Assembly (NCBI GenBank): GCA_030765055.1
Contig: JAUKNK010000057.1
Coordinates: 4,767,501-4,831,500, forward strand
DNA: 64,000 bases
Source of the DNA: Mantis religiosa
Taxonomy: Eukaryota > Arthropoda > Insecta > Mantodea > Mantidae
Direction: 5' to 3'
Shown: in pieces, positions 13,223 through 24,093 of the stretch
Layout of the letters: every line of letters begins with the position of its first letter
Position numbering within the stretch: position 1 is the stretch's first letter
Translations under genes and position numbers: made by a program
Notes under the pieces: model-generated
Databases searched by the model: none
Seen by the model: only the letters and a program-made list of their open reading frames with translations
What the model was told of the DNA's origin: nothing

Positions 13223-13298
13223 TTATTCTACGGAAATAAAAAGCAATTGTTAGTGTTTGAAACCTGGACTTTTAATTTCAGGAAACCACAAACTCACA
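13223..13298 (+). repeat. partial 5' LTR of G3 (type B)
   Basis: TTATTCTACGGAAATAAA...TTGAAACCTGGACTTTTAATTTCAGGAAA...CTCACA matches the last 76 bp or so of the type-B LTRs at 18349, 23002 and 27655. It contains AATAAA. The 5' three quarters are absent. Confidence 0.7.
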
Positions 13299-13326
13299 AT
13301 TAGTGTCAGGAGTGCGACCTACCACC

Positions 13327-14260
13327 ATGGAGGCTGAATTGAAAAGATTCTACAGAAAAATGAAGAAATGAACACGGCTCACGACAGCCTAGCAACGAAG
13401 ACGGAAGCGGCAAATAGCATCCTGGCCACAAAGTTGGAGATCACAAATAAAAACCTAACCGCCAAGTTGAAAAAATAGACAGAGAATAACACCCTCACTG
13501 CGAATTTAGAGAGGACGAATCAATCTATCTGAAATGAGGCTGCAAACAAAGTCCTCGCCCCCAAATTTGAGAAGCAGTTGGCCGGCATAAAGGAGGACTT
13601 CACGGAGTTGGGTGAAGGCGTCAAAGACCTGGCGAGCGGCGTTAACAACCTCGAGGGAAAGGTCGACACAAACACTAAGTCTCTGAACGCCATAGTTGAG
13701 GACATCGTCCGCAGAAGGATGAAAGATTTGAAAGTCGACGCGCCGGGACGCGACACATCTCCACGCGTCAAACTCGCGAAGTATAAGGGCACGTCCACGT
13801 TCGAGCTCTTCTGCCGCCAATTTGACAAGTGGCCAAGCACAAGTGGTCAACAGGAGAAGAGGCCGCACAGCTAATAGCCAGCCTCCAGGGACGGGCCGCA
13901 GAGGTCCTGAGCGCGGTCCAGACAGCGGTGGCGCCCAGGCACACCTGAAAAGCCCTGGAGAATCGCTTTGGCAACTACCACTTGGCCGCAGCCTACCGCA
14001 ACCAACTGAATCAAGGAGGCAGTAATCAGGGAAGACGCTGTATCAGTTCGCCGTGGCAATTGAACTGTTGGCCAGGAAAGCTTTGGTTGATCTCCCACCG
14101 GAATTCGTGTCCCGGAAAGCCGCATACACATTCGTTGATGGGGCAAGAGACGGCATGATACGTCAGCTACTAATGGAAGCATTGAGGATGGAGGCGGCTT
14201 CTGCAGTGTCGACAACAAGGCGTATCAGCTACACTGGAGACCGTAGACCAGCCGAGTGAC
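13327..14260 (+). pseudogene. G3 gag remnant
   Basis: Begins ATGGAGGCTGAATTG and is broken almost at once. The best segment (13578-13874) shows the coiled-coil and linker region, including LASGVNNLEGKVDTNTKSLN and the following KVDAPGRDTSPRVK. A capsid part follows in other frames (ELLARKALVDLPPEFVSRKA at 14059-14118). Multiple stops. Homologous to the intact Gag of G7. Confidence 0.85.
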
Positions 14261-14269
14261 GTCCGCGAA

Positions 14270-15713
14270 CGATTAAATGCCGTCATGGCGAGGGGTACTT
14301 CGGGGTAATCACCACCATCCCCTCGAGTGATACTGCACGTCGTCAGCGTATGGATGACAGCCTCATCGTGGACGGTTGGGTGAGAGGGAAGCCGTGCCGC
14401 GTGCTCGTAGACATCGGGGTAGCCGTGACCATCATCAGACCTGGCGTGGCAAATGGTTTGCCGTCGAGGAAACCGAGGCGAGCTTACCAGCTTTTGACGG
14501 CAGCGGACGACACCTTGCCCGTGGAGAGTATGCCCTGCTGCAATTGATCTTGGGACGGAGTCCGTGCGTCTGTGGGTGTTCGTCGCGGAGGTTCCTGAGG
14601 TGATACTGGTACTGGATGCCCTCAGGAGCCACGAGGCGACGGTCGACCTTAGCAGGAAGGTCCAGCGGCTATATGGAGAGAGGTGACATTCCAACAACCC
14701 GAAGAAAGTCTGGCATTTTGCAGGATCGCCCTGAGGGAAGACGTGGTTGTCCCCGCGAGAGGCGAGGTGGTGGTGACGGCGCAACTGGAAGTACAGCGGA
14801 CAAAGAACTTGATGCTGCACGAGAAGAGGCCTGTTCACGGACTTTGTATAGCCAGGACATTGTTACCATTCGGAGAGGAGGCGCCGGTGAGGCTGCTCAA
14901 CCCAACAGACACCGATCGCGACCTCCAGGCCGAGACGGATTTGGGGATGTGCGAGCCCGTGGTCAGTGTAACACCAATCGATATGTTCCAGGAGCCACTG
15001 GCGACGCAAAAAGTGCGCCCCGGCGGGAGGGCTTATTGGACAGAATGGCCGAACACCTGGCCGCAGAAACGCTCGAGAAGTTTCGACAACTGCGAAGACG
15101 ATACCAGTGCGACTTCAACCAAGGCGACAGGGATTACGACCGCACGGAGTGAGTGCTCCACCACATCGACATCGGACACGCCCAGGCTATTCGGTAGCCA
15201 TCTAGATGCGTCCCGCAGGCGGAACAATCGGCGGTACGGGACATTTTGGTGGACATGAGATCCAGGTTAGTGATTGAAGCGTCTGATGGCCCTTGGTGTT
15301 CCCCTGTAGTCTTGGTGACAAAGAACGGCGAGCTGCACTTCTGCGTGGACTACAGGAAGTTGAACGCTTTTACCAGGAGGGACTGTTTCCCCTTACCCCA
15401 AATTGACGACTACCTGGACAAGCTTGCTAGAGCGTAGTGGCTCTCGCCATGGACCTGGCTCCACAGTGACCAGGGCAACAGTCTAACCTGATGAAGGAGG
15501 CACTAGAACGGCTTGGGGTGAACAAGACCCGCACAACGCCCCTACATCCACAGTCGGACGACATGGTGGAGAGATACATCAAAACCTTAGAAGAGCACCT
15601 GAAAAAGGTCGTGGCCAGCCATCAGCGAGACGGACGTCCGGGTGTCACTGTTCTTGCTGCCCTAGCGCTCGTCATTACACGACACCACTGGGATGACTCC
15701 AGCCAGCATATTG
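14270..15713 (+). pseudogene. G3 pol remnant (protease, start of RT, part of integrase)
   Basis: The protease region at 14350-14547 keeps the fold signature but reads LVDIGVAVTIIRPGV, with the Gly of DTG altered to the pair IG. The linker and RT start run through 14683-15437 (FCVDYRKLNAFTRRDCFPLP). Near 15450-15470 the RT text stops and integrase HSDQGN follows, so about 1.5 kb is missing relative to G1. Integrase continues (MKEALERLGVNKTRTTPLHP) to about 15713. Confidence 0.85.
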
Positions 15714-15917
15714 TGCTTTTAAAAATGCTGCTAGAAAATTAATATTCTCAAAATATGATTCTCTACAATATTATCTGAATGACAAATTGTCCTGGCTATT
15801 TTATGTAGCTCTGTAAGTAGAATCCAACTATTTCAATGACAAATCATTGCTAATTAACTTTTGATGCTTTTGCAAAGGCTATTTAAATGTACCTGTATTG
15901 AAGATATGACATTATAA
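15714..15917. other. AT-rich spacer, nothing recognised
   Basis: About 200 bp of AT-rich sequence between the broken end of G3 and the second jockey-like fragment. No ORF or repeat structure seen. Confidence 0.5.
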
Positions 15918-16330
15918 ATGACTGACACTTCACGAAACGCTGATTAGAACAATTGTGACGTATGTAGCCTCCTATGTGTACAGGCTGCTGAAACGCTTAT
16001 AAACAGACTACAGACGATGCAAAACAGAATGATAAGGACAATCACAAAGCTGCCGCAGCTTCATGTAAAGCTAAATCTGGACATTATCGAAGACATCATT
16101 AAGTTGCCTAGCTTCGATCTTTACGAAAAAAGAGGGAAAACCCAAACTCCCTTATTCAAGAACCTGGGTACCCACAACACCCAATGACTCGTGTAACAGA
16201 CCGTTATCCCTTTCCGACAGAACGCTTGGTCTGAGGGAGCCATGGCTTTGGGTTTACTCTATACACCATACAAGTGGCCCTTGAAGTCCTTGCTGTCAAC
16301 AAGGACGGTCCTGGGGTAGGACGGTCCCTC
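15918..16330 (+). mobile_element. jockey-like LINE, C-terminal fragment
   Basis: TLHETLIRTIVTYVASYVYR parallels TLYETLIRPILPYVAPS at 13130-13180, and the text goes on (QNRMIRTITKLPQLHVK, LNLDIIEDIIKLPSFDLYEK), as in the C-terminus of jockey-type reverse transcriptases. Because it repeats the last module of the upstream LINE, it is a second copy and not simply the other half of one LINE split by G3. Frameshifted. Confidence 0.65.
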
Positions 16331-17712
16331 CAAAATTAATTAGGGCAAGTCACACGGACAAACAGCACATAATGAGATTATGTATAAATACCAATTAATC
16401 TATATAAAACAATACGCAAGCAGCAGCAATATTAATATACTCCTAATGTAGCATATAAGACAAGGATTTTATGGCAATCTTAACTAAAGTACTAAGAACT
16501 GATAGTGGATTTACATGTTACATTTAATTCATTAAAATATCCTACGAAAATTTGACGCCATGCTCAGAGCTCTGGTTGGTAGTAACGGTTTCGTCACTTG
16601 TTTCAGAACATCACAGTACAACGAACGACGTCACATCAGAAATGAGACAGAATCAGGCACAAGCACGGCCTCGGTTATGTTTGTGTCACGGCGCCTATTT
16701 CTCACCTTACCCAGGCCCCGCCCTGGCTTTGACGCTCACCCTCAATCCGCAGGTACAATAGCGGTACTGCTACACTTCCTCACCTGAATACCCTCCTGGG
16801 GTGGTTTTTAGTGTTTAGGTATGACAGTTCACTCCATTAGAAAACCCTGCACCTCAATCCCAGGATTAATGCTTTTTCCCTCCACTCGAAAAGAAAGTCA
16901 TACGCGGAGAGTACACTTGGCAGGAAAGCTACAAAGACAGCACAGCACGTCAGCAAGAACTTCGGTGAGGACATTACCAGCTTAGACGAACAGACGGACA
17001 TATCCAATAGCTTTTAGCTGTTACCAAGGCGCCTTTGTGGGTAACTTTGTTCATCACTCACAAACTGCCTCTACTTCTTACAGTATCTCTATGCTTGCTA
17101 TGTTTTATCTAGAATGAACCCCCACTAGGCCCCAGATAGGCTTTCGTAAGCCTGTTCTCTTTATTCTCCAACTTTAGAGTATTTAATTTTAACTGCCTCC
17201 TCAAAAACGAGCGGCCTATCTGCAATCACCGGCCTTTTTAGTGTAGTAGAACGACATCACTAAGCCCTTCATCAGGGAGGTAACTCTATTTCCCGCACCA
17301 ACACAAACAATGGCCAAACAGATAGCCTACTCGAAAACAGGACAAAGACTATCCACCATGACAGTGGATCCCGAAGAAGTCATGGCCTTTTCCTAAGAAA
17401 CTACCAACAGCGAGCGTCTTCTGACCTCACGTTGAGGCATTGTCATCCAAACCGGATCGGTGCTACAAAGTGCAGACGATATGGGGTGACACTGTCTGAA
17501 GACAAGCTGTAGACTTGATTGTCGAGCATTTGTAAGGTTATTGCTGTTCCTCACGAGGGAGGCTGAGGAAACGATATTTGGAATGGATGCCCTCCGGAAG
17601 AAGACCCGGCACCAACAGCTGGTCCGGCTTCACCCTTTCTGGACATATGGGAGTTTCCTCAAGTTTCAAACAGCGAAGTGACGATTGCTCGGAGAGGATG
17701 CTCTAAGCTGAA
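16331..17712. other. unassigned region
   Basis: About 1.4 kb. 16550-16790 is comparatively GC-rich but shows no convincing gene. At 17558-17600 a short stretch (EETIFGMDALRK) resembles the post-protease segment of the Ty3 copies (VAEEVILGLDALR), suggesting more degraded Ty3 sequence. Otherwise nothing recognised. Confidence 0.4.
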
Positions 17713-17984
17713 ATGTTCAGTGAGGATGTTCAAATGTTCAAAGCTCGTCTCATGGCTCAGATATTCTCACAAAAGTACGGAGAAGAAATTGATGAAACCT
17801 TCGCTTCCATAGAATGTTTAGCAGCGCTGCGGTCCTTGTTATCAATTGCAGCAGAAGAAAACCTAATGGTTTATCATTTCAATGTAGAGACCACGCTTCT
17901 TAGTGCTAAACTGAACGAGAAAATTGGTCTGAAGCAACCAGCGGGTTTCATCAAAGGAGACACTCAAAAACTAAACGAAAGTAT
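17713..17984 (+). pseudogene. Ty1/copia reverse transcriptase fragment, left half
   Basis: The translation (FKARLMAQIFSQKYGEEIDE, LRSLLSIAAEENLMVYHFNV, IGLKQPAGFIKGD, KLNES) follows the well-known copia RT sequence with KARLVAKGF, YDETFAP, LLAIAA and MKQPEGF. Only this RT piece is preserved; gag, integrase and LTRs are not seen. It is cut at 17984 by the tandem Ty3 array, and the same frame resumes at 27656. Confidence 0.8.
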
Positions 17985-18349
17985 TGTCGAAAGGTCATTG
18001 TTGATTGAAGGCAGCGCGGGTAACAAGATCGAAGAGACGGCAGCAGAGTGTGGAGATGTAGGCTTGCCACAATGGTGGGCGGGAACAGACGGATTTGGCA
18101 AGAGTTCGCCTTTGTTCTAGCCAGTCTCGATTGTTCGAGAAATTTCTGGTGTGTTAGAAATCGATAAAAAGGCAGCCTGCCTGATAAGAGACACTCAGTC
18201 GGTAATTGAACGCGTGCGAGTAAGCAGCTGTGTTGGTTGACCTGCATGTTACATTGTGTATGTGTATGAAGTTTATTTCTACGGATATAAAGTGCAATTT
18301 TTTGTGTTTGTAACCTGGACTTTTTATTTCACGAACCCACAAAGTCACA
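17985..18349 (+). repeat. LTR 1 of the tandem array (type B, 365 bp)
   Basis: Starts TGTCGAAAGGTCATTG and ends CCCACAAAGTCACA. Its first half has private differences from LTRs 2 and 3 (for example GATTGAAGGCAGCGCGGG). Its last 120 bp appear identical to LTR 2 and differ from LTR 3. Confidence 0.9.
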
Positions 18350-18369
18350 ACTGGTGTCACGGAGCGGGA
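18350..18369 (+). other. primer-binding-like site, tandem copy 1
   Basis: ACTGGTGTCACGGAGCGGGA follows the LTR directly. The TGGTGTCA start is what is expected of a sequence complementary to a tRNA 3' end including CCA. G7 has the same position filled by TTGGTGTCAGAAGTGCGACG on the minus strand. tRNA-Leu is my best guess from known TGGTGTCAGAAG-type sites. Copy 2 has the same sequence at 23003. Confidence 0.5.
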
Positions 18370-18379
18370 TATTACGGCC

Positions 18380-19440
18380 ATGGAATCGGCAATGGAAAAG
18401 ATTTTGGAGAAAATGAAGGAATTGGCTGCGAAGACGGAAGCTGCAAACAACAACTTGGCCAGAACAATGACCGCAAGGATGACCGAACTGACCACGGAGA
18501 TGAAGGTGGTGAACGAGGCTCTCGCCGCCAAATATGAAGAACAGTTGACCGGCGTAAGGTATGACGTGACGGAGCTGGGCAAGCAAATGGGCCGAGTGGG
18601 CGAGCGCGTCGAGGACCTTGCTGACCGCGTAAACAACCGGGAGGGAAACACCGACAGCAGCACAAAGTCTCTGAACGCCATGGCGGAGGACATGATCGGC
18701 AGGAGGTTAAAAGATTTAAAGGTCGACGTGCCGGGACGCGACACAGCATCTGCGCGCGACAAACCTCCTAAATACGACGGCGCGAACACTATCGAAGTCT
18801 TCCGCTTCCAATTCGACGCAGTGGCCAAGCACAACAAATGGTCACCAGAGGAGGAGGCCACACAGTTAATAGCCAGCCTCCAGGGACGGGCCGCGGAAGT
18901 CCTGAACGCGGTGCAGGCAGCGGCGGCGCCAGAGGACATCTGGGAAGCCCTGGAGAATCATTTTGGAAACCACCGCTTAGCTGCAGCGTACCGCAGCCTG
19001 CTAAAGGCAAAGTCACAGCAGCCAGGGGAGATGCTGAAGGAGTGCGCCCTGGTAGTTGAACAACAGGCTAGCAAGGCCCTAGTCGACCTCCCAATAGAGT
19101 TCGTATCCCGGGAAGCTGCCTAAACGCTCGTTGAAGGGGTACGTGACACGGAGATTCATAAACGCCTAATGCTCGGCGATTATAAAACCATCCACGAGGC
19201 GCTAAGGCAGGATTAAGGATGGAGGCGGCCAAGGTAACAGCTATCCCGGCGTCAAGAACGAGGAGTGTCCACTACGCCGGAGACAGAGGACCAGCCAAGG
19301 GACATCGGCGAAGACCTAGTGGCCTGTGTTGGGGGTGTGGACAGCCCGGACACATGGAGAGAGACTGCCAACACCAGAAAGAACAGCCGGCAAACGAGTA
19401 AGGGCCGTCGTGGAGAGATGCACATCGGCGCCATCCCCGC
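18380..19440 (+). pseudogene. gag, tandem copy 1
   Basis: ATG at 18380 gives an N-terminal coiled coil (MESAMEKILEKMKELAAKTE), a linker (SLNAMAEDMIGRRLKDLK) and a capsid-like domain (VFRFQFDAVAKHNKW, IWEALENHFGNHRLAAAYR) until a TAA at 19121-19123, where other copies have a Tyr codon. A frameshift follows near 19200. The zinc knuckle is still legible (CWGCGQPGHMERDCQ, CX2CX4HX4C, about 19324-19368). In working copies Gag packages the element RNA in cytoplasmic particles. Broken. Confidence 0.9.
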
Positions 19441-22400
19441 CATCCCCTCTAGTGACAAGGAACGCCGTCAGCCGGCGTATGGATGCCAGCCTCATCGTGG
19501 AGAGTTGGGTTAGATGGAAGACATGCCACGTGCTGGTGTACACCAGGGCAGCCGTCACCATTATCAGACGTGATATGGGGAAGGGTTTGCCGACAAGGAA
19601 GCCGAGCCGACCATACCAGCTTGTCACGGCATTGGGTGACACCTTGCCTATGGAGAAGGATTCCCTGCTGGAGCTGACCTTAGGAGGGAGTGGCGTATGT
19701 CTGTGGGCGTTCGTCCCGAAGGTGGCTGAGGAGGTGATTCTGAGGCTGGATGCCCTCAGGATCCACGAGGCGAGGTTCGACGTTGGCTGGAGGTACTGCG
19801 GCTAAATGGAGAAGAGGTTATACTCCGTCAACCCAAAGAGCGCCTTGGAATTTGCAGGGTCATCTTGAACGAACACGTGGTTGTCCCCGCGAGGAGCGAG
19901 GTGACGGTGACGGTGCGACTGGAAGGCCAGAGAACCAGCAACCTGATGCTGGACCAGAAGACGCCTTTACGCGGACTTTGTGTAGCCAGGGCATTGCCAG
20001 TGGACCTGGAGGTGCCAGTGAGACTGCTAAATCCAACGGACACCGATCACGACGTCCAGGCCGGGACGGAGTTGGGAACATGCAAGCCCGTGGTAAGCGA
20101 AGCAGCAATCGACAAGACACAGGAGCCGGTGCCGACGTAACACCTGGGGCCCCGGCTAGAAGACCAACTGGAGAGGGCGGCCCACCAACTGACCGCAGAA
20201 CAGCTGGAGAAAGTTCGACAACTGCTGAGGCGATACAAAGCGCGTCTTCAGCCAAGGTGATAGTAACTGCGGCCACACGGACAAAGTGCTTCACCGCCAT
20301 GACCCTGGGGAAGCCCGGCCTATTCGGCAACGACCTAGACGCGTTCCGCTGGCGAAGCAAGGGGCGGTACGAGACATGCCGAAGGACATGATTTCCAGGG
20401 GTGTGATTGAAGAGTCGGACAGCCCTTGGTGTTCCCCTGTAGTCTTGGTGATGAATAAGAACGGCGAACTACGCTTCTGCGTGGACTACAGGAAACTGAG
20501 CGCTGTCATCCAGAAGGACTGTTTCCTCTTACCCAGGATTGACGACACCCAGCACACACTAGCTGGTGCACAGTGGTTCTCGAACCTGGACCTGAAGTCG
20601 AGCTACTGGCAGGTAGCTCTAGACCCAAGAGACAAAGAGAAGACCACATTCTCGACAGGTCAAGGGCTCTGGCAGTTCACAGTTATGTCATTTTGCCTCT
20701 GCAACGCAGCAGCTACCTTCGAACTCCCCATGGAGTCAGTGATGAGAGGACTGACTTACAACACCTGCCTGCTATACCTGGACGACATCATTATCCTCGG
20801 TAAGACTTTTGAAGTCCATCTCAAGAATCTGAGAAAGGTGTTACAGAGATTGCAGGCGACCAACTCGAAGCTGAACGCGAAGAAGTGCCAGCTCTTCCGA
20901 AAGGAACTGAACTACTTGGCTTACATACTTTCAGCAACCGGAGTGGCCACAGACCCGTAGAAGACACAGGCTGTGAGAGATTGGCCTCCCTCAAAGGATA
21001 AGAATGAGTTTCGCAATTTCCTTGGGCTGTGCAGTTATTACTGACGCTTCATAAAGGGGTTCTCTAACATCGCCAAACCCCTCTCACGCCTGACCTAGGA
21101 ATACTGCCCTTATGTTTTGACGGAGGACGCCGAAGACACCTTCCAGCACCTGAAGAAGACCCTGTGCAGTGCACCAATTTTGGGTTTCCCACAACCGTGT
21201 GGCGCCTTCATTGTGGACAACAACGCCAGCGACCATTGCATTGGAGGTGTGCTATCACAGATCCAGGATGGCCATGAGTGGGTCATAGCCTACTACAGCA
21301 ACTCGCTATGCAAGGCAGAGAAGAACTACTGCGTCACCCGACGTGAGCTACTGCCGGTAGTAAAAACATTGGGGCACTTCCACAAGTACATGTACGGTCA
21401 GCCATTCCACCTGAGAACTGACCATTCCTCCCTAACCTGGCTATTGAACTTTAAGAACCTGGAAGGCCAGGCAGCACGTTGGGTTCAGAGGCCGCAGGAG
21501 TACGACTTCACCTCGAAAAATCGCAGAGGGAAGAGCCACGGTAACGCAGACCCCATGTCCCGAAGATCCTGTCCAGAGGAGTGCTGCCAATGCACAAGAG
21601 TGGAAGAGAAGGAGCATGCCGCAGCAGTCCAAGTGGTCACGGTGGTGCCTGCGGATGCGATAGCGTAGGCCTGAGGAGGGTGCCGTCAGTGTCACGTGCG
21701 CGCGGCGACTCGTGGCCCCCAGACTAGTAGCCGGGGTCGCATGCAGCAGTACAACGTAGGAGCGCCATTCGAACGGATCGCCGTTGACATTGCTGAACCG
21801 TTCCCAATATCCGACCGAGGCAACAGGCACCTGATGGTGGTCGTGGACTACTTCACTAAGTGGCCGGAGGTGTATTCCATCCCGAACCAAAAGGCAAGGA
21901 CAATCACAGACTGCCTCGTGGAGCAAGTGTTCTGCCGATTTGGGGCACAGTTAGAGCTGCACAGTGACCAAGGCAGCAATTTTGATTCCAACCTGATGAA
22001 GGAGGCACTAGAGAGACTTGGGGTTAACAAGACCCGCACAACACCTCTACATCCCCAGTCGGGTGGCATGGTCTAAAGGTACATCGAAACCTTAGAGGAA
22101 CACTTGAGGAAGTTCTTGGCCAGCCATCTGCGTGACTGGGAGGTCAAGGTGCCACTGTTCTTGCTGGCCTAGCGCTCGTCAACACACGACACAACGGGGA
22201 TGGCTCCAGCTAGCTTAAAGTTCGGCCGAGAGTTACGCCTCCCTTGTGATCTGGCTTTCGGAAGCCCCCCGGACGCAAAACAGCCAGCAACCGGGTATGT
22301 GGAGAACTTGGTGGACCATCTCCTCGATATGCATGATATGGCTCGTCAAAACATCCAGAAAGCGAGCGACCGTATGAAGACCCGATTAGACAGGCAAGCC

Positions 22401-22629
22401 AACAGCCAAGGGTTCCAGCAGGGTGACCTAGTCTGGTTGTACCGCCCTACCCGGACCAAGGGACGATGCCCGAAACTTCAGCAGCCATGGCAGGGACCTT
22501 ACAGTGTGGTGAAGAGGATTAACGACGTGATCTACCGCATCCAGAAGGTGCCCCGTGGAAAGATGTTGGTTGTACACCTGGATCGCCTGGCCCGCTATGA
22601 TGGTGCTGTTCGGGTCGACCAGCCTTTAG
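19441..22629 (+). pseudogene. pol, tandem copy 1
   Basis: The protease active site reads LVYTRAAVT where G7 has LVDTGAAVT, so the catalytic Asp is gone. RT keeps LLYLDDIIIL but has TAG at 20958-20960 and TGA at 21042-21044. About 340 bp between the RNase H tail and the integrase zinc domain are deleted (junction near 21680). In integrase the codon for the catalytic Glu is TAA (22074-22076). The C-terminal GPY-like module to DRLARYDG is preserved. There is no chance of function without trans help. Confidence 0.9.
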
Positions 22630-22638
22630 GGGGGAGCG

Positions 22639-23002
22639 TGTCGCCATGTCATTGTTTATTGGAGGCATTTCGGGTAAAAGGTTCGAAGAGACGGCAGTGC
22701 ATTGTGGAAATGGAGGCTTGCAAAATGGTGGGCGGGAACAGACGGATTTGGCAAGAGTTCGCCTTTGTTCTGTCCGGTCTCGATTGTTCGAGAAATTTTT
22801 GGCGTGTTAGAAATTGATAAAAAGGCAGCCTGCATAAAAAGAGACAGTCAGTCGGCAATTGAACGCGTGCGAGTAAGCAGCTGTGTTGGTTGACCTGCAT
22901 GTTACATTGTGTATGTGTATGAAGTTTATTTCTACGGATATAAAGTGCAATTTTTTGTGTTTGTAACCTGGACTTTTTATTTCACGAACCCACAAAGTCA
23001 CA
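22639..23002 (+). repeat. LTR 2 of the tandem array (central, recombinant)
   Basis: 364 bp. From TGTCGCC to about 22860 it follows LTR 3 (TTTATTGGAGGCATT, GGTTCGAAGAG, GACAGTCAG). From about 22895 to the end it follows LTR 1 (CCTGCATG, GTATGAAG, ACGGATATAAAG). It therefore looks like the product of a crossover inside the LTR. Confidence 0.9.
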
Positions 23003-23032
23003 ACTGGTGTCACGGAGCGGGATATTACGGCC

Positions 23033-24093
23033 ATGGAATCGGCAATGGAAAAGATTTTGGAGAAAATGAAGGAATTGGCTGCGAAGACGGAAGCTGCAAA
23101 CAACAACTTGGCCAGAACAATGACCGCAAGGATGACCGAACTGACCACGGAGATGAAGGTGGTGAACGAGGCTCTCGCCGCCAGATATGAAGAACAGTTG
23201 ACCGGCGTAAGGTATGACGTGACGGAGCTGGGCAAGCAAATGGGCCGAGTGGGCGAGCGCGTCGAGGACCTTGCTGACCGCGTAAACAACCGGGAGGGAA
23301 ACACCGACAGCAGCACAAAGTCTCTGAACGCCATGGCGGAGGACGTGATCGGCAGGAGGTTAAAAGATTTAAAGGTCGACGTGCCGGGACGCGACACAGC
23401 ATCTGCGCGCGACAAACCTCCTAAATACGACGGCGCGAACACTATCGAAGTCTTCCGCTTCCAATTCGACGCAGTGGCCAAGCACAACAAATGGTCACCA
23501 GAGGAGGAGGCCACACAGTTAATAGCCAGCCTCCAGGGACGGGCCGCGGAAGTCCTGAACGCGGTGCAGGCAGCGGCGGCGCCCAAGGACATCTGGGAAG
23601 CCATGGAGAATCATTTTGGAAACCACCGCTTAGCTGCAGCGTACCGCAGCCTGCTAAAGGCAAAGTCACAGCAGCCAGGGGAGATGCTGAAGGAGTGCGC
23701 CCTGGTAGTTGAACAACTGGCTAGCAAGGCCCTAGTCGACCTCCCAATAGAGTTCGTATCCCGGGAAGCTGCCTAAACGTTCGTTGACGGGGTACTTGAC
23801 ACGGAGATTCATAAACGCCTAATGCTCGGCGATTATAAAACCATCCACGAGGCGCTAAGGCAGCATTAAGGATGGAGGCGGCCTAGGTAACAGCTATCCC
23901 GGCGTCAAGAACGAGGAGTGTCCACTACGCCGGAGACAGAGGACCAGCCAAGGGACATCGGCGAAGACCTAGTGGCCTGTGTTGGGGGTGTGGACAGCCC
24001 GGACACATGGAGAGAGACTGCCAACACCAGGAAGAACAGCCGGCAAACGAGTAAGGGCCGTCGTGGAGAGATGCACATCGGCGCCATCCCCGC
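23033..24093 (+). pseudogene. gag, tandem copy 2
   Basis: Same structure as copy 1 with a handful of substitutions (for example ARYEEQ for AKYEEQ, EDVIGRR for EDMIGRR). It has the same TAA after SREAA (23774-23776) and the same frameshift near 23855. Zinc knuckle CWGCGQPGHMERDCQ around 23977-24021. Confidence 0.9.

Larger units (their letters stand above)
13223..15713 (+). mobile_element. Ty3/gypsy element G3, decayed, with a large internal deletion
   Basis: Starts with a partial 5' LTR (type B, 13223-13298), then a primer-binding-like site (TAGTGTCAGGAGTGCG), gag from 13327, protease and the start of RT, then jumps near 15460 from RT directly into integrase (LHSDQG) and stops at about 15713 within integrase. 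RNase H, most of RT and the 3' LTR are missing. It lies beside jockey-like LINE sequence on both sides. Confidence 0.85.

Noticed and set aside
13223..16330. G3 as a simple insertion into one jockey-like LINE
   Set aside because: The LINE text before G3 and after it overlaps (TLYETLIRPI and TLHETLIRTI), so they are two copies and not two halves with a target duplication.
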